A stretch of 64,000 nucleotides of DNA from Pseudoscleropodium purum (Eukaryota; Streptophyta; Bryopsida; Hypnales; Brachytheciaceae). Below the pieces are notes generated by a model. That model was not told the DNA's origin. It saw only the letters and a program-made list of their open reading frames with translations, and made no database searches. The position numbers were made by a program, and so were the translations under genes. Shown one piece after another: positions 1 to 10,600 of the stretch (positions are counted from its first letter, which is position 1; each line of letters begins with the position of its first letter). The stretch is from positions 5,270,001-5,334,000 of the forward strand of contig OZ017795.1 of assembly GCA_963969395.1 (NCBI GenBank), in the 5' to 3' direction.

Positions 1-39
1 ACTAATCCATTTAAATGAAGTTGCAATCATTTTTTGAAT

Positions 40-450
40 AATGAATGACAAAGAATCTTTTTGTGTAGGACAACAATGCAACTATTCATCCTCCAAATTT
101 TGTGAAAGAAGGAAAGATCCTCTACAATAGCTTGACTTCCAACGCATGTTTTTTCATTTTTTTTAATCCAAAAATGCACACCGTATCAAAAATAGATCAT
201 TTCTACTAAGACTAGTTTAGTGTTCAAGGATTAATCCATAAACGATGTTGTGTCCATTTATCAGTTGATGAATGTCAGAGAATCTTGTTGTGTAGGATAG
301 AAGTGCAACTATTCATCTTCCAAATTTTGTGAGAAAAAGAAGATATTCTATAGTAGCTTGACTTCCACCAAGTGCATTTTCATTTTTTTAATCCAAAAAT
401 GCACACCGTATATAAAAACAGATTATTTCCGTGAGACCAGTCCTCCGTTC
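40..450. repeat. Two-copy direct repeat, about 225-bp period
   Basis: Two diverged copies of one unit lie head to tail. Shared landmarks are GACAAAGAATCTT versus GTCAGAGAATCTT, CAACTATTCATC, TAGCTTGACTTCCA and AATGCACACCGTAT; the last recurs with 225-bp spacing (GCACA at 176 and 401). A third, partial relative starts near 22125, beyond the third dirigent copy. No coding potential was seen. The array ends where the duplicated dirigent promoter begins. Confidence 0.6.
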
Positions 451-453
451 AAA

Positions 454-903
454 GGTTAAGCAGTGAGGGAGCATCCGTGGAGAGGGAGGAATTCTTGTGA
501 TTGTGACCCAATTGTCTGGGACCAGCCATTGTCAAACTCCATTTGGGCCAAGAGTTCCAGTGCACTACGGCATTGACTTCAAGACCCTTGCAAATAGAAT
601 CTTCAAGACCCCCATTCCAGGGTAGAGACTTAAGCCCAAGACTTGACTTGGCATTGACTGCAAACCTGACTCCATTCTGCTGGCCACCTGGTCAAGTCAT
701 TTGTCCACCGGCTGACTGATGGGGAAGGCGCCCAAGGCCCAGGACTGGGGTTCAGGGTGTCACTACATCGATCCCAGGCTATAAACTTGCCAGTTGCTGT
801 GCAGTCAATTCACCAGTGCTTGAGCTCGCATTTCACTCGCATGTCACTCACAGCTTCAGCATCTTTGAGTGGGTCTTCGTGACCGGCAGCTCCTCGGCGA
901 ACC
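454..903 (+). promoter_or_regulatory. Promoter and 5' UTR of dirigent gene A, part of a long duplication
   Basis: This 450-bp segment matches 19575-20024 at a constant offset of 19121 with only about four differences by eye. A TATA box (TATAAA) lies at 780-785, about 120 bp before the start codon, and is conserved at the same distance in all three copies (4464-4469 and 19901-19906). The segment is far more GC-rich than its surroundings. It probably holds the core promoter and a 5' UTR of about 90 nt, but no transcript evidence is available. Confidence 0.6.
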
Positions 904-1819
904 ATGGCCCCCGTTTCGAGCTCCCCGAGTCGCCCGGCCACGTCGGTCTTGGTTCTCGCAGGCACGGTGGTCCTGGTCGTGCTGCTCAGTGCTCACTTGG
1001 GCGAGGCCGCGGCCTACTACGAGAAATTGGGGCCATTCTACCAGCACGACATTGTGTCGAGGCCCAATTTCACCGACATCATTACAGTTCGCGGGTACAC
1101 CAGAACAGAAGGATTTGGGTGCCTTTCGATTTTCGATGATCCTCTCACTGTCACGCCTGACATCAAATCCGAAACTGTTGGCCGGGTGAAAGGCTTTCAA
1201 TCTACGGTGAGCACCCTGGTACCCTCGTTTCTGTAGACTTACGAATTTGCATATAGATTGAGCTCGTTATTTAGTTGGGTCAATTTGAATCAAGAGTAGC
1301 TAGATTCGGGCCTGATTCTTCACACTAGCTTGGTGCCAACAAGGGTGTCAATGAGAGTCTTCGGCCGATCATCAGAGTGACGAAATTGCAGATTGTCAGC
1401 ATCACTCCCGAGCAGACCCCAAATGGAATCAGGCCTTCAGTTCGTCGAATTACCACTGATACAATATCATCCTTGATTTCTCACTAGCCTTATGTTACTT
1501 TCTTTACCTGGCTTTTGATCCTTCTTTTGACTCCCCCGAACTTGTTGTTGGGTGTTCACTGTAGGTTTCCCTGGATGAGGCCCACGTTATGATGACCCAA
1601 ACCGTGCATCTTCCCGACCGTGGCACCCTCACTTTCGTTGGCCAACTCTCAATGTTTAATAAGACGAACAGCAGATTGCACATTATTGGAGGAACTGGAG
1701 AATTCGAAAGCGTTCATCGCGGGTATTATGAGACCGAACTGTATCAGATTAATGAGTACACGATTGATGCAATTTTGAAGGCCACTGTCTATTATCACAA
1801 GGAGGAGAAGTATTGGTAG
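904..1819 (+). CDS. Dirigent-like protein A, two exons
   Basis: Exon 1 is 904-1206 and exon 2 is 1565-1819. A phase-0 intron with GTGAGC donor and CTGTAG acceptor separates them, giving 185 residues. Residues 1 to about 36 form a signal peptide: a basic/Ser-rich start, a Val/Leu-rich core, and a cleavage-like LGEA-A. The dirigent pattern follows: YQHDI (46-50), FGCLSIFDDP (71-80), GRVKGFQ (93-99), and after the intron an IGGTGEFES stretch (about 142-150) with a C-terminal beta-strand-rich part ending in EEKYW. NFT at 55-57 is a possible N-glycosylation site. The usual dirigent length is 180-190, so the gene appears complete. Family members are secreted and guide stereoselective coupling of phenoxy radicals in lignan or lignin-related metabolism; the substrate here is unknown. 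The start was chosen because CGAACCATGG fits plant context and opens the signal peptide. Most angiosperm dirigent genes are intronless, so the intron is notable. Confidence 0.87.
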
Positions 1820-1958
1820 AAGAGTACTTGATGGTTCTGAAATGCACCTGCATACAGTGTTTTTTGGAGATAGTAGTTATATAAACTCCTTCATATGGAC
1901 AAGAAGTAGCAAGTGTCAGTATCCTCCACGCCTCATAGGTGGTAGAGAGACTCCATTA

Positions 1959-2290
1959 CTTTGATAGCTCTTAACCCTTAAATGTCTAAGAACTATAATT
2001 TGGATTGCAACTTGTTGTTTTTATGTGTATTTGACATATAAGTGCATGAATGATGTATACAACTATTATGTTTCAACTCATTACTTATGTAGTGGAGACT
2101 CAAAATCAAGAAGAAGAAACAATTATTTTGGAAAGTGTCATGTGTCATTGAACTTGACTTAGCATGAATACAAACTTTTGTGATTGTTGTATATGCCATT
2201 CTTGCACCTTGTATGTGGAATACACAATAAGCACCATGTTTCAATCCAAATTAGATTTTTTAGACCTTTAAGGGTTAAGAGCTATCAAAG
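1959..2290. mobile_element. Inverted-repeat MITE-like element, 332 bp
   Basis: The ends are inverted repeats of about 31 bp with one mismatch: CTTTGATAGCTCTTAACCC at the left and GGGTTAAGAGCTATCAAAG at the right, each extended inward by TTAAATGTCTAA-like sequence. It has no credible ORF and starts about 140 bp after the dirigent A stop codon. Interior sequence recurs, in reversed order and strand, at about 6620-6680 and 7260-7335 downstream of dirigent B, so it belongs to a family with at least two local members. The inner TTAACCC ends resemble those of other elements in this window. Confidence 0.7.
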
Positions 2291-2339
2291 TCACTAAACG
2301 CAATGATGGCACAGTTTATAAAGAACATGTCTTTCCACT

Positions 2340-2517
2340 TTAACCCTATAAGAACACAACACAACCCCCCCCTCCCCCTCCCCCTCCCCCTCCCCCGATC
2401 AAGGTAGTCACCAAAATTCTTTGATTGTTGGACCAATAGGTGCATTCTCTTTTTCTACAGTTATCAATGAAGTCATCCATCAAACCTTTATGGTCCACAA
2501 TGTCCTTACAGGGTTAA
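2340..2517. mobile_element. TTAA-ended short element containing a C-tract
   Basis: It starts TTAACCCTATAAGAAC and ends TCCTTACAGGGTTAA, so the termini are imperfect inverted repeats bounded by TTAA. It contains a (CCCCCT)n tract at 2365-2396. The right half (AAGGTAGTCACCAAAAT, AATGAAGTCATCCATCA) is matched by diverged copies at about 56460-56585 and 57088-57216. There is no ORF. It is probably a non-autonomous DNA transposon. Confidence 0.5.
2365..2396 (-). repeat. CCCCCT tract, predicted G-quadruplex on the minus strand
   Basis: The plus strand reads as runs of five to seven C separated by single T residues. The minus strand therefore has five G-runs of at least five with one-base loops, a strong intramolecular quadruplex pattern. 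Confidence 0.8.
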
Positions 2518-2854
2518 ACACTAATATCTTGCAATGAATTTGCAAGTGCAACATTTCTAAAAGCATTTCTCTAACATTTCTCTTGCTAGTCTAGTGGAAG
2601 ATTCCATGGTTGGATATGAAACAATATTGAACTTTCTTTTCTGATTTTTGCTCCAGAAATGATTGAAATAGAAGTTTTGAAGTGAATTTTGGGATAACAT
2701 AGAAACGGAAGTACAGTAATTCCTTCTGTCTGATCATGAACCTCTGTAGAAACATGAGTATTCCTAGCCAACTTGAGAAAAGAAACGAAGGCAACGGTTC
2801 TATCTGATCTTTTAACAGCAATATCAAGGGTATAAGGCTCAGAAGGGCAGATGA

Positions 2855-3271
2855 AAGAGCTGTACTTTCAAGCCCAAACTTCGTGAACAGGAACAGGAAC
2901 ATCTTCCAGCCAGCCAGCATTTCACAATTCAACCTCGGGGAGACTTCACCCTTTGTAAAATCTTCGATAGCGTCCACTTTCCGCTTCCACGGCCGACATT
3001 TGTTGCTAATGATAAGGAAAAAGTAGAAAGCCTGAAGGGGCTGAGGCTATTGCTTTCAACAATTCAACCCCCACAGAGGGAGGACTGGAACACCTCAAAG
3101 TACTTTAGGTTGCTATTGTCTGAGATGTTCAAACTGAACCAAAATACCTACACAATTAAGACTCTACTTCTCTTGAGTTCCCAGTCAGGAGAGCACCAGT
3201 TCAGTGTTCATTCTGACGATATCCACAACCAATTAGTTGTGAAGAATTTTGTGTTTGAAAAGCCTGTATAA
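2855..3271 (+). pseudogene. Coding-like fragment of unknown origin
   Basis: One plus-strand frame stays open for 138 codons. It reads like protein, with a mixed charged/hydrophobic composition including a stretch around REDWNTSKYFRLL and a terminal FEKPV. GC content is well above the flanks. The same frame contains two stops after 3271, then reopens at 3302-3430 with another protein-like stretch (KVRKIIQTADDSNED, then LDPPLCNQKPWE). I recognise no family. It may be exons of a decayed or captured gene. Other frames here, including a minus-strand frame of 128 codons at 2591-2977, are also open, so the reading is tentative. Confidence 0.25.
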
Positions 3272-3531
3272 GTGATGTTTTTCTGCTAACCGCATAGACC
3301 GGTAACTTTGAACATAGCAGCACAACGAAAGGTCCGCAAAATAATCCAAACCGCAGACGATTCAAACGAGGATGTCCTCGATCCACCATTATGTAATCAA
3401 AAGCCATGGGAGGTAGATATACAGAGATAAACCCACCCGAAATGAATGTTCTACATGTATAATCCCTCAGGCACACCTTCCTTCTTCTTATACATAACCT
3501 TCTCTTTGGCCTTCTTAACCCCTCACCGCCC

Positions 3532-4440
3532 ACAGTCAGACCAGTAGGCGTGGATGCTTTTGAACCTCGACGCAGAAGACTTGATGATGCGAGAGATTGG
3601 GGACGAATCTGGCGAAAGTAATTGTGCGGATTGAAAGAAGCTTTCTATGCTAGTGCGGGAATATATTCGTCAGAGGGAGTTTACTCGTTCTGAATGAGTT
3701 CACCAAGGCTGGTCTTCTTGCGTTGCGGGAGTAAACTCGCTTTTCACAGGGACTCATTCGGCAAAGCACTTTCACGCGCCGATTTAGGGTTCGGTTACGA
3801 ACCCTAATGAATTGTTTCTAGAGGTTTTGAGCAAACACTATCTCAGTTTGGACCGATTGTTTCTGCAAATCGGTCTAAAATCGGACATGGTGGTTTCATG
3901 AATGTGACCGGTGTTCGCCGGTGTCTTACCGTTGGGCTTTGGATGCCACTGCTGAGGGAGTCCTGCGCGGTACTCCCTCAGAAAGTTTACTCGTTCAATG
4001 ATTACTCGTGAATGATTGCAAGAATACAGTTCCCTAACTTTTCCATGTTCATTTCGCCATGATGGAGTACAGCAGTCTAACAACTTTGCCTGATTGACGC
4101 CGCTGAAGCCGTCCCATTTCGCCAATTTAACATATAATGGAATTCTGGAAGTCGCTAGCAAGGCATTGCTCCTGAAAAGGTAATCGCCCAAGTACACTTA
4201 ATGGCAATAAAAAGAAATTCTCCAAATCCTGCACCGCATATTTCCAACCAGCGCCGTCCGGAAACGGCACACCTTTTTCACTACTGTACATCGCCACCCA
4301 AATCCTGACCAGGTAAAAAATATCGCCTTTTTCTTGCATTCAAGCACCTGAACAAAGAGCCCTGGTGATGATGATGGCGATTGACGGACGGATGGCTGAC
4401 TGGCTGACTGATGGGGACGGGGATAAGGATAAGAGTTCAC
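3532..4440. other. Gene-free, hairpin-rich stretch upstream of dirigent B
   Basis: No gene is supported. GC is near 45-50 percent. There are two perfect hairpins: TTAGGGTTCG-GTTA-CGAACCCTAA (3784-3807), and CTGAGGGAGT with ACTCCCTCAG around a 10-nt loop (3952-3981). The decamer GAGTTTACTC or its complement GAGTAAACTC occurs at about 3679 and 3728, with a near-match at about 3984. Minus-strand ORFs at 3838-4197 and 4198-4515 have no recognisable domain. Confidence 0.5.
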
Positions 4441-4463
4441 GAAACCACGTAGTGAGATGTCAC

Positions 4464-4469
4464 TATAAA
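4464..4469 (+). promoter_or_regulatory. TATA box of dirigent gene B
   Basis: TATAAA lies 119 bp before the dirigent B start in the same context (CTATAAACTTCCCAGTTGTTGTGCAGT) as in genes A and C. Upstream of about 4410 the promoter no longer aligns with the other two copies. Confidence 0.6.
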
Positions 4470-4587
4470 CTTCCCAGTTGTTGTGCAGTAAATTTACCCG
4501 TGCTTGAGCTTGCATTTCACTCGCATGTCACTCACAGCTTCAGCATCTTTGAGTGGATCTTCGTGACCGGCAGCTCCTTGGTGAACC

Positions 4588-6368
4588 ATGGCCCCCGTTT
4601 CGAGCTCCCCGAGTCGCCCGGCCACTTCAGTCTGGGTTCTCGCAGGCACGGTGGTCCTGGTCGTGCTGCTCAGTGCTCACTTGGGCGAGGCGGCGTTCTA
4701 CGAGAAATTGGGGCCATACTACCAGCACGACATTGTGTCGAGGCCCAATTTCACCGACGTCATTACAATTCGAGGGTACACCAGAATAGACGGATTTGGA
4801 TGCTTTTCGAGTTACGATGATCCTATGACTGTCACGCCTGACATGAATTCCGAACTTGTTGGCCGGATACAAGGCGTTCAGTCTGTGGTGAGCACCCTGC
4901 CCTCGTTTCTGTAAACTCACCAATTTGCATATATATTGAGCTGATTATTTAGTTGGGTCCATTTGAATTAAGAGCACCGTAGTCCCTTTTTCAATTTCTG
5001 AAAAACTTAATTGTTTCTTAAAGATATTAAAGATATTAAAGATATTGTAATTTTAGAAAATTATAACGGTAATTGTCAAGAATCTTGAAAATTGACAATG
5101 CTGATTGTCAAAATCAATGGAAATATGTGAGTTTTAAGGATTTAGAAATCCTTGTCATAATCAGTGGAAATATTTGAGTTTTAAGGGCTTAGGAATCCTG
5201 CCAAATTCAACAAGAATGAAGTGATCAAGTTGTTTGAAAAAAAGAAAATACTCAATGTCAATAAGAAGGTTGAATGTAAAGTCTAGAGATCACCTACTAT
5301 CAAAAATTTACTAGTGGAAACATGACAGAATTTCTACTTTGAAATTTAGTAAAAATGGTAAATGGAAAGGTTGTTTTTATAATGAAATCCATTGTTTCTC
5401 ATGAACCCTCAAAGGATATGGGGTAATTTGAAGATGAGAGCTTGACTTCTCATTGTCAAAAATGTAGTAATTGTGTCTGAAAGTTGTTTGTGATTACGAG
5501 TCTCCAAACAAAAGTTATATACAATATTCAAAGGGGATGTTTTGAAAATGTCAAAATTAGAAAATGTTCCTTTCAACTCCTCCCTGAAATTTGTTTGTAA
5601 ATTTTGATTGGAAGCTCAAAATCTCACAAGGATTTTAGAAGATGAAAGCTAGTTTCATTTTCTACATTAACATAGTTTTAAAAAAAGTTGAAAAAAGTTA
5701 TTCTATTATGCCTAAATGAGGTCTGAAGTTCTATTTTGAACACATTTCCTAATTTTGACTTCACTGTGAGCGATTGAGCTCCTACTAATCCAAACTATTT
5801 ACATAGCCTACATGAGTTGTTTTACCTCTTACCATGCAATTTATATAAAGAGCTTGTCTTATTCAATATCATATTTATTCAACATCATATACATGAAGAA
5901 GTTGTTTTAGGAGCTAGGTGCCATATGTTTCAATAATTCAATAAATAGGATGAGTAAAATTGCAGTAATTATTTTTCTTCTTGCCAAAGTTAAAAAGTTC
6001 AATTTTATTAAATATTCGGCAGAGGCTGCCGAAATTGATCAGGTACTACGGTACTTCATCTGGCTTTTGATCCTTCTTTTGACTTCTAAGAACTTGTTGG
6101 GCGTTCACTGCAGAATTCCCTGGATGAGACCAAAGCTATGATGGTCCAAACCGTGCATTTTTCTGACCGTGGCACCCTCAGCTTCGTTGGCCAATTCTCA
6201 CTGAATAAAAAGTCAGACAGCAGATTGCACATTGTTGGAGGAACTGGGGAATTTGAAGGCGTTCATCGTGGGTATTTTGAGACCGAATTGTATTGGATGA
6301 ATGTAAATACCATTGATGCAATTTTGAAGGTCTCCATCTATTATCGTAAGGAGGAGAAGTACTGGTAG
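4588..6368 (+). CDS. Dirigent-like protein B, two exons with an expanded intron
   Basis: Exon 1 is 4588-4887 and exon 2 is 6114-6368. The phase-0 intron of 1226 bp has a GTGAGC donor and a CACTGCAG acceptor, and the product is 184 residues. The signal peptide matches that of gene A; the mature chain begins near AAFYEKLGPYYQHDI. FGCFSSYDDP and VGRIQGVQ replace the gene A equivalents, and VGGTGEFEGVHRGYF is kept near residue 141. It is clearly a paralogue, diverged from A and C by many amino-acid changes with the frame intact, so it is probably functional. Its role should match the family: secreted, steering phenoxy-radical coupling. The intron is about four times longer than in A and C because it has absorbed repeat sequence, including a satellite-like unit near 5570-5760. 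Confidence 0.86.
4980..6040. repeat. Repeat-derived expansion inside the dirigent B intron
   Basis: This AT-rich insert is absent from the introns of genes A (358 bp) and C (273 bp). It includes a threefold AAAGATATT run at about 5022-5046. A block at about 5570-5760 (TTTTGATTGGAAGCTCAAAAT, GATGAAAGCT, TTATGCCTAAATGAGGTC) resembles the 179-bp repeat unit at 54061-54405. No ORF has recognisable content. Confidence 0.55.
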
Positions 6369-7705
6369 AAGAGTACTTGATAGTTTGGAAATCCACTTGC
6401 ATATAAGAGTCTTTTGGAGATAGTAGTTATACAACCTCCTTCATATGAACAGAAATAGAAAGTGTTAGTTAGGATCTTTCTAGCCTTATAGGAAGTAGCT
6501 AGAGACTTCATTACTTTGAGAGCTCTTAATCCTTGAAGGTCTGAGAAGCCTAATGTGGATTACAATGTTTGTGTGTGTTTTTGCGTATTCAACATACAAG
6601 GTGCATGAATGAATGACATATACACTAGTTACAAAAGTTTGTATACATGCTAAGCCAAATTGAATGACACATGACGCTTTCAATTTAGATCATTGTTGCA
6701 CCTCCTATATATTTGAAAAGTTACAAAATGGCTATGTATTGTACATGTACAATTGTCACGTTTGAACATGATTATACAATATAGATATTAAAACAACCAT
6801 ACCTCCAAATGAAAACCATTCTTTGTTGAATTTTCAATCCAATGGTGTATTTCTATTCATATTTTCATTTGTATATTGTATTTTAAGAATAAAATATATA
6901 ATCATGTATGCGATCCCTATCAAACAAGTTTAACGATTAATTCAATCACTTCACATTGTAGATTTTGATTTTAAAATTCAAATTAAGTTGGATTTGTAAA
7001 TCCAAGTTGGAGAATGGAATTGAGGGTCTATGAATAAACAATTCCAAAAGAATAATTTAATTACCATTCTTTAAACAAGTTTTCAATTTAACAATATTAA
7101 ATATTACTTCCAAAGAATGCCCTCAAAGAATGTGATTCTACAACTAACGCATACTTGACATGTTGGACAAACTAGGAATACTAGCTACTACATTATGTAA
7201 GTACAATTCTTCTAACTCTTAAATCACACTTTTTTTACTAAAAAGTCTTTCCAAAATAATTCTCTTCATCATGATTTTTGAGTCTCCATAATATATGTAA
7301 GCAATGAGTTGAAACATAATAAAGGACACATTGTCAAACTCCATTCTCTTTGCTTATTTGTATACCACTGACACCCACTTTTCCACCCACTTGTATAATT
7401 GCCTCACTTCTTCACACGCTTTTCTTTTAAGAAATGTCACTCCTTCCCAAAACAAAGAATGTGAGTAGACACATTAGTAGGAATCTCAAACATAAACACC
7501 TAAAAAGGATAATTTGTCCTCTACCAACATAATTTGATTTATCTTGCCACATGGTACACATGTTCTTGCATCAAATCCATAGAAAATTATTCCCACATAT
7601 ATTCATCTTTGAATTCCAAATCAATTGGAAACACCACATATGATCCCTTCACAACAATTGGCTTCTTATGCATATTTCAAAGATGAATCTCCAACAAAAA
7701 AATTT
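6369..7705. repeat. 3' flank of dirigent B with a diverged inverted-repeat element
   Basis: After about 150 bp matching the dirigent A 3' flank, the sequence GAGAGCTCTTAATCCTTGAAGGTCTGAGA (from about 6518) resembles the left end of the 1959-2290 element. Blocks at about 6620-6680 and 7260-7335 are reverse complements of its interior. No matching right terminus was found, so this is a rearranged or truncated member. The remainder to 7705 is AT-rich with no supported gene. Confidence 0.5.
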
Positions 7706-7870
7706 CACTAGAAGAAATTTGCGTTTGCCTCAACAAAATCTACATGACGTGTCTATTGCAGCAAATGCAAAATCTGCATTTTTCTACATTTTTCAACGAA
7801 AAATTTTGCATTTGCCTCAAGAAACACGTCATGTAGATTTTGTTGAGGCAAACACATATTTCTTTTAGTG
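7706..7870. mobile_element. CACTA-type hairpin MITE, 165 bp
   Basis: It begins CACTAGAAGAAAT and ends ATTTCTTTTAGTG, with TTT on both sides as a possible 3-bp target duplication. Nearly the whole element folds on itself. Outer arms of about 40 bp pair through CCTCAACAAAATCTACATGACGTGT and its complement, and an inner stem pairs GCAAATGCAAAAT with ATTTTGCATTTGC. A transcript would form a long hairpin able to feed small-RNA pathways. The 66-residue ORF through it is an artefact of the symmetry. Confidence 0.75.
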
Positions 7871-8837
7871 TTTGTAATCATTGTACCATATATATTGAAG
7901 ATCATAATTTGTGTAGCGCACATAATTCAAATATAGAACATAAAGTCTTTAGAAGCACACTAATTCATTGAACAATAGATGTAATAGAAAATTATCAAAA
8001 GTCATTGGGAACCAATTCAATAGTGCACGCATTTGACAACTTAACTCATCAAGGACCATTGGACCTTTGGGAAACAAATTGAATTTCGGGCAAGTACCTA
8101 TAGTCTCAATTTTTATCACAATTTTTTCAAACTTTTTTGTAAACATGTAAACTAATTAGCTTCATGGGAATATAATTGTTCTTTCAATTGATGCCCAAGA
8201 AGAAAAATTATGCCCAAATAAGCTCAAATCAAAGGAGACCAAGCAACAAATAAATTTGAAATTTTTGAATTTTGAATTCAATTTTTTTTTTCATTTTATA
8301 TTTTTGCCTACATAAAAATCTCTTAATCATTTCATTTGGATGAGTGATGTGAAAGTTACAAAAAAATATTGTTTTTTTGCCATTTATAACATCTTCCTAA
8401 AAAATAAATTGTAGGATTCATTTTTGAATGCAATTTTTACTATTTAAAAAAAAATCTACATATTTTAATTTTCATTCTAAAACAATCTCATCTTTGGATT
8501 GTGTGCTTCAATTCCACATTAGAGATTTTAATCAATAGAAGAGTTTTGGGGGATCCCAAAGCCTATTTTGGGCCTATTCCCCCGTAGTTGTTTCCTACAA
8601 GAAGGGAAACAGCCCACTATCAGAATTTTCTTTTTAAAAAAAAATCACAGTCTTGAAACATCTCTTAGACAAGAGCACCAATCTAATTAAGTCCTATCTT
8701 TTGCTATAGATCTTTTCTCATTGTATGTCACAAAGCAACTCAAATGTCATTTGCTTTATTCCATTTATCAAAGATTCATAGCCCAAATCACTTTATAGAG
8801 TGTAGTATATTTTTCGGAATCTAATTTTATTTAACTA
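7871..8837. other. Gene-free AT-rich stretch
   Basis: I see no gene or clear repeat boundary. Long A and T runs dominate. Confidence 0.6.
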
Positions 8838-9165
8838 AATCCGAGTTCAAACATCAGGGAATGAACTATGTAAAGTTAGCGTAATGTATTCAAAGGTCAC
8901 AATGTACAAATTTGCAAACTCCAGAGTCTTATTCGCTCTTAATCCCACTAATACCCAAGGTATCACTCAAACTGTCCATTAATAAATGCTATTGACGGAT
9001 GTATGAAGTCTCAGTCTTATCTAGTGTACTACTGGCTCGTGACAATAGTTCTGGGACAATAGTTCAATGTGGACTGACTTGTAATGAATGCATGTGCAAT
9101 GCAGGACTTATAGACTTTATAAGTAATGGTATTAGTATTCTTAGTATTTAGCAAAAAAATAAGAG
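8838..9165 (-). repeat. Dispersed repeat, inverse copy of 46735-47012
   Basis: The reverse complement of 46735-47012 aligns along this stretch. Both contain the identical block GTGTACTACTGGCTCGTGACAATAGTTCTGGGACAATAGTTCAATGTGGACTGACTTG, preceded by CAGGGAATGA-CTATGTAA-GTTAG. The similarity may extend further through GC-richer and A/G-rich segments (9400-10900 versus 44400-45050), suggesting two copies of a larger, unidentified element in opposite orientations. Confidence 0.65.
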
Positions 9166-10600
9166 TTAATGTTCTAGAATAACTCACAATAAGTCCGCGC
9201 ACACACCCAACCCAGGACAATATGGCCAACCACGTGCAAATCAGTATGCTCTACCTAAAATACACCAAATTTGAATTTATAATATGTATATGCAATTTTC
9301 AATACAACACTCTAATAACATTGATGCAAAACAAATAATAAATTCCTAACTCTATTTCTAACTCTCAAATGGATCAATTCCAAACCAGGAGTACGACCCT
9401 TCGGCCGTTTGAAAAATTTTGACCTTTATTTTAATTTGTTTTATCCATCACTACCTTGTGGCCATGCGATACCCGGTTGATACCCTAGACTGTCCCAATA
9501 CCCGTATCCCGAGCCACCAAGTCCCACGGAATACCTAGTTTAGACCTGCACTCGAAGCCCCTATACCGTGCGATACCCGCACATGACCAACTGTATACAA
9601 CTGGCAAGGTCTCAGCCATCGACCTTCGCTCGCAGGACCGGTCCTGATCCCCGTCTGCTCGTCGTTGTCGACCTACTTCAACCAGCCTGCATGCCGCGGC
9701 GACTGTTTCCGTCACTTTGGCGATTGATTCACGATCAATTCACTCAAATTCTCGACGAATTGCACTACCTCTCGCAATCACTGATCTCATGATCACATAG
9801 GATTTCCAATTTCGGTTCAATTTTCAAACATTGGGCTCCCCAAGTCTCCGAATCCCTAATCGGAACCCTGCGACGCTAGTTTGACGCTCACCATGCCACT
9901 CTTACGGATTTGAAGAAATTCAAAGTTTTGTGAGTCAATTTGGAGGTGTCAGTACTTGCATTCACCATCCCAACGTCCATAGCTGCGAACCAGCCATTGA
10001 ATTTGATCTCTTGGTGTTACCGACTCCAAAATCTCACCCGCCTGGCCCTGGTCGCTGAGACCTCAATTCTGAATCATCCCTGCATTTTGAATTTGTAATT
10101 CTCCACCTTCCAAATTCTCCTCTTAACTTTCAATATTACCAGCAACACGATTCAGCAAATGATCCCTGCCGCATTCTGCCTACAATTGGAGTAGTCTCCT
10201 CTGAGCTTTCTCGAAGTTCAAGACTCTTCCTGCACTTGGCATGCCGATCAGTGACCAACCATCAATTCCGTATCATCTATCAGTTTGGAAATCCCTTCCG
10301 ATTTCACCAGCTCGTGGACTGATCCCACATACAAGAATTTACCAAAAGTACTCTCGGCCTCTCTGCCTCCTCTTCCAATTTTTGGTAAAGTTAATGACAA
10401 AACGCTACTTGAGAGCAAATTTCTGAAACAAGTTCAGCAATCATTCAACTCCGAGGAACAACAGTGATGGACAATCACAAACCAAGACTCAACACTGTGA
10501 TTCAAATTGCACCACAACTGCACAATCATGCTTCAATTATATTGCAAAGTACAAAAATTTACACATACGCACAAAAAATATTGCAACACTAAGAGAAAGT
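9166..10600. other. Gene-free stretch, locally GC-richer
   Basis: About 9440-10470 is closer to 45-50 percent GC and reads as dense short words such as GATACCCG repeated. No ORF in it has a recognisable domain. It may be an interior or LTR part of the element represented by 8838-9165. Confidence 0.4.

Noticed and set aside
856..1200. Minus-strand and alternative-frame ORFs over dirigent exon 1 (also at 19977-20321 and 4627-4923)
   Set aside because: They repeat in all copies only because the DNA is duplicated; composition is Arg/Ser-rich shadow and the dirigent frame explains the sequence.
7668..7868. 66-codon ORF across the CACTA hairpin
   Set aside because: Open only because the inverted repeat lacks stops in this frame.
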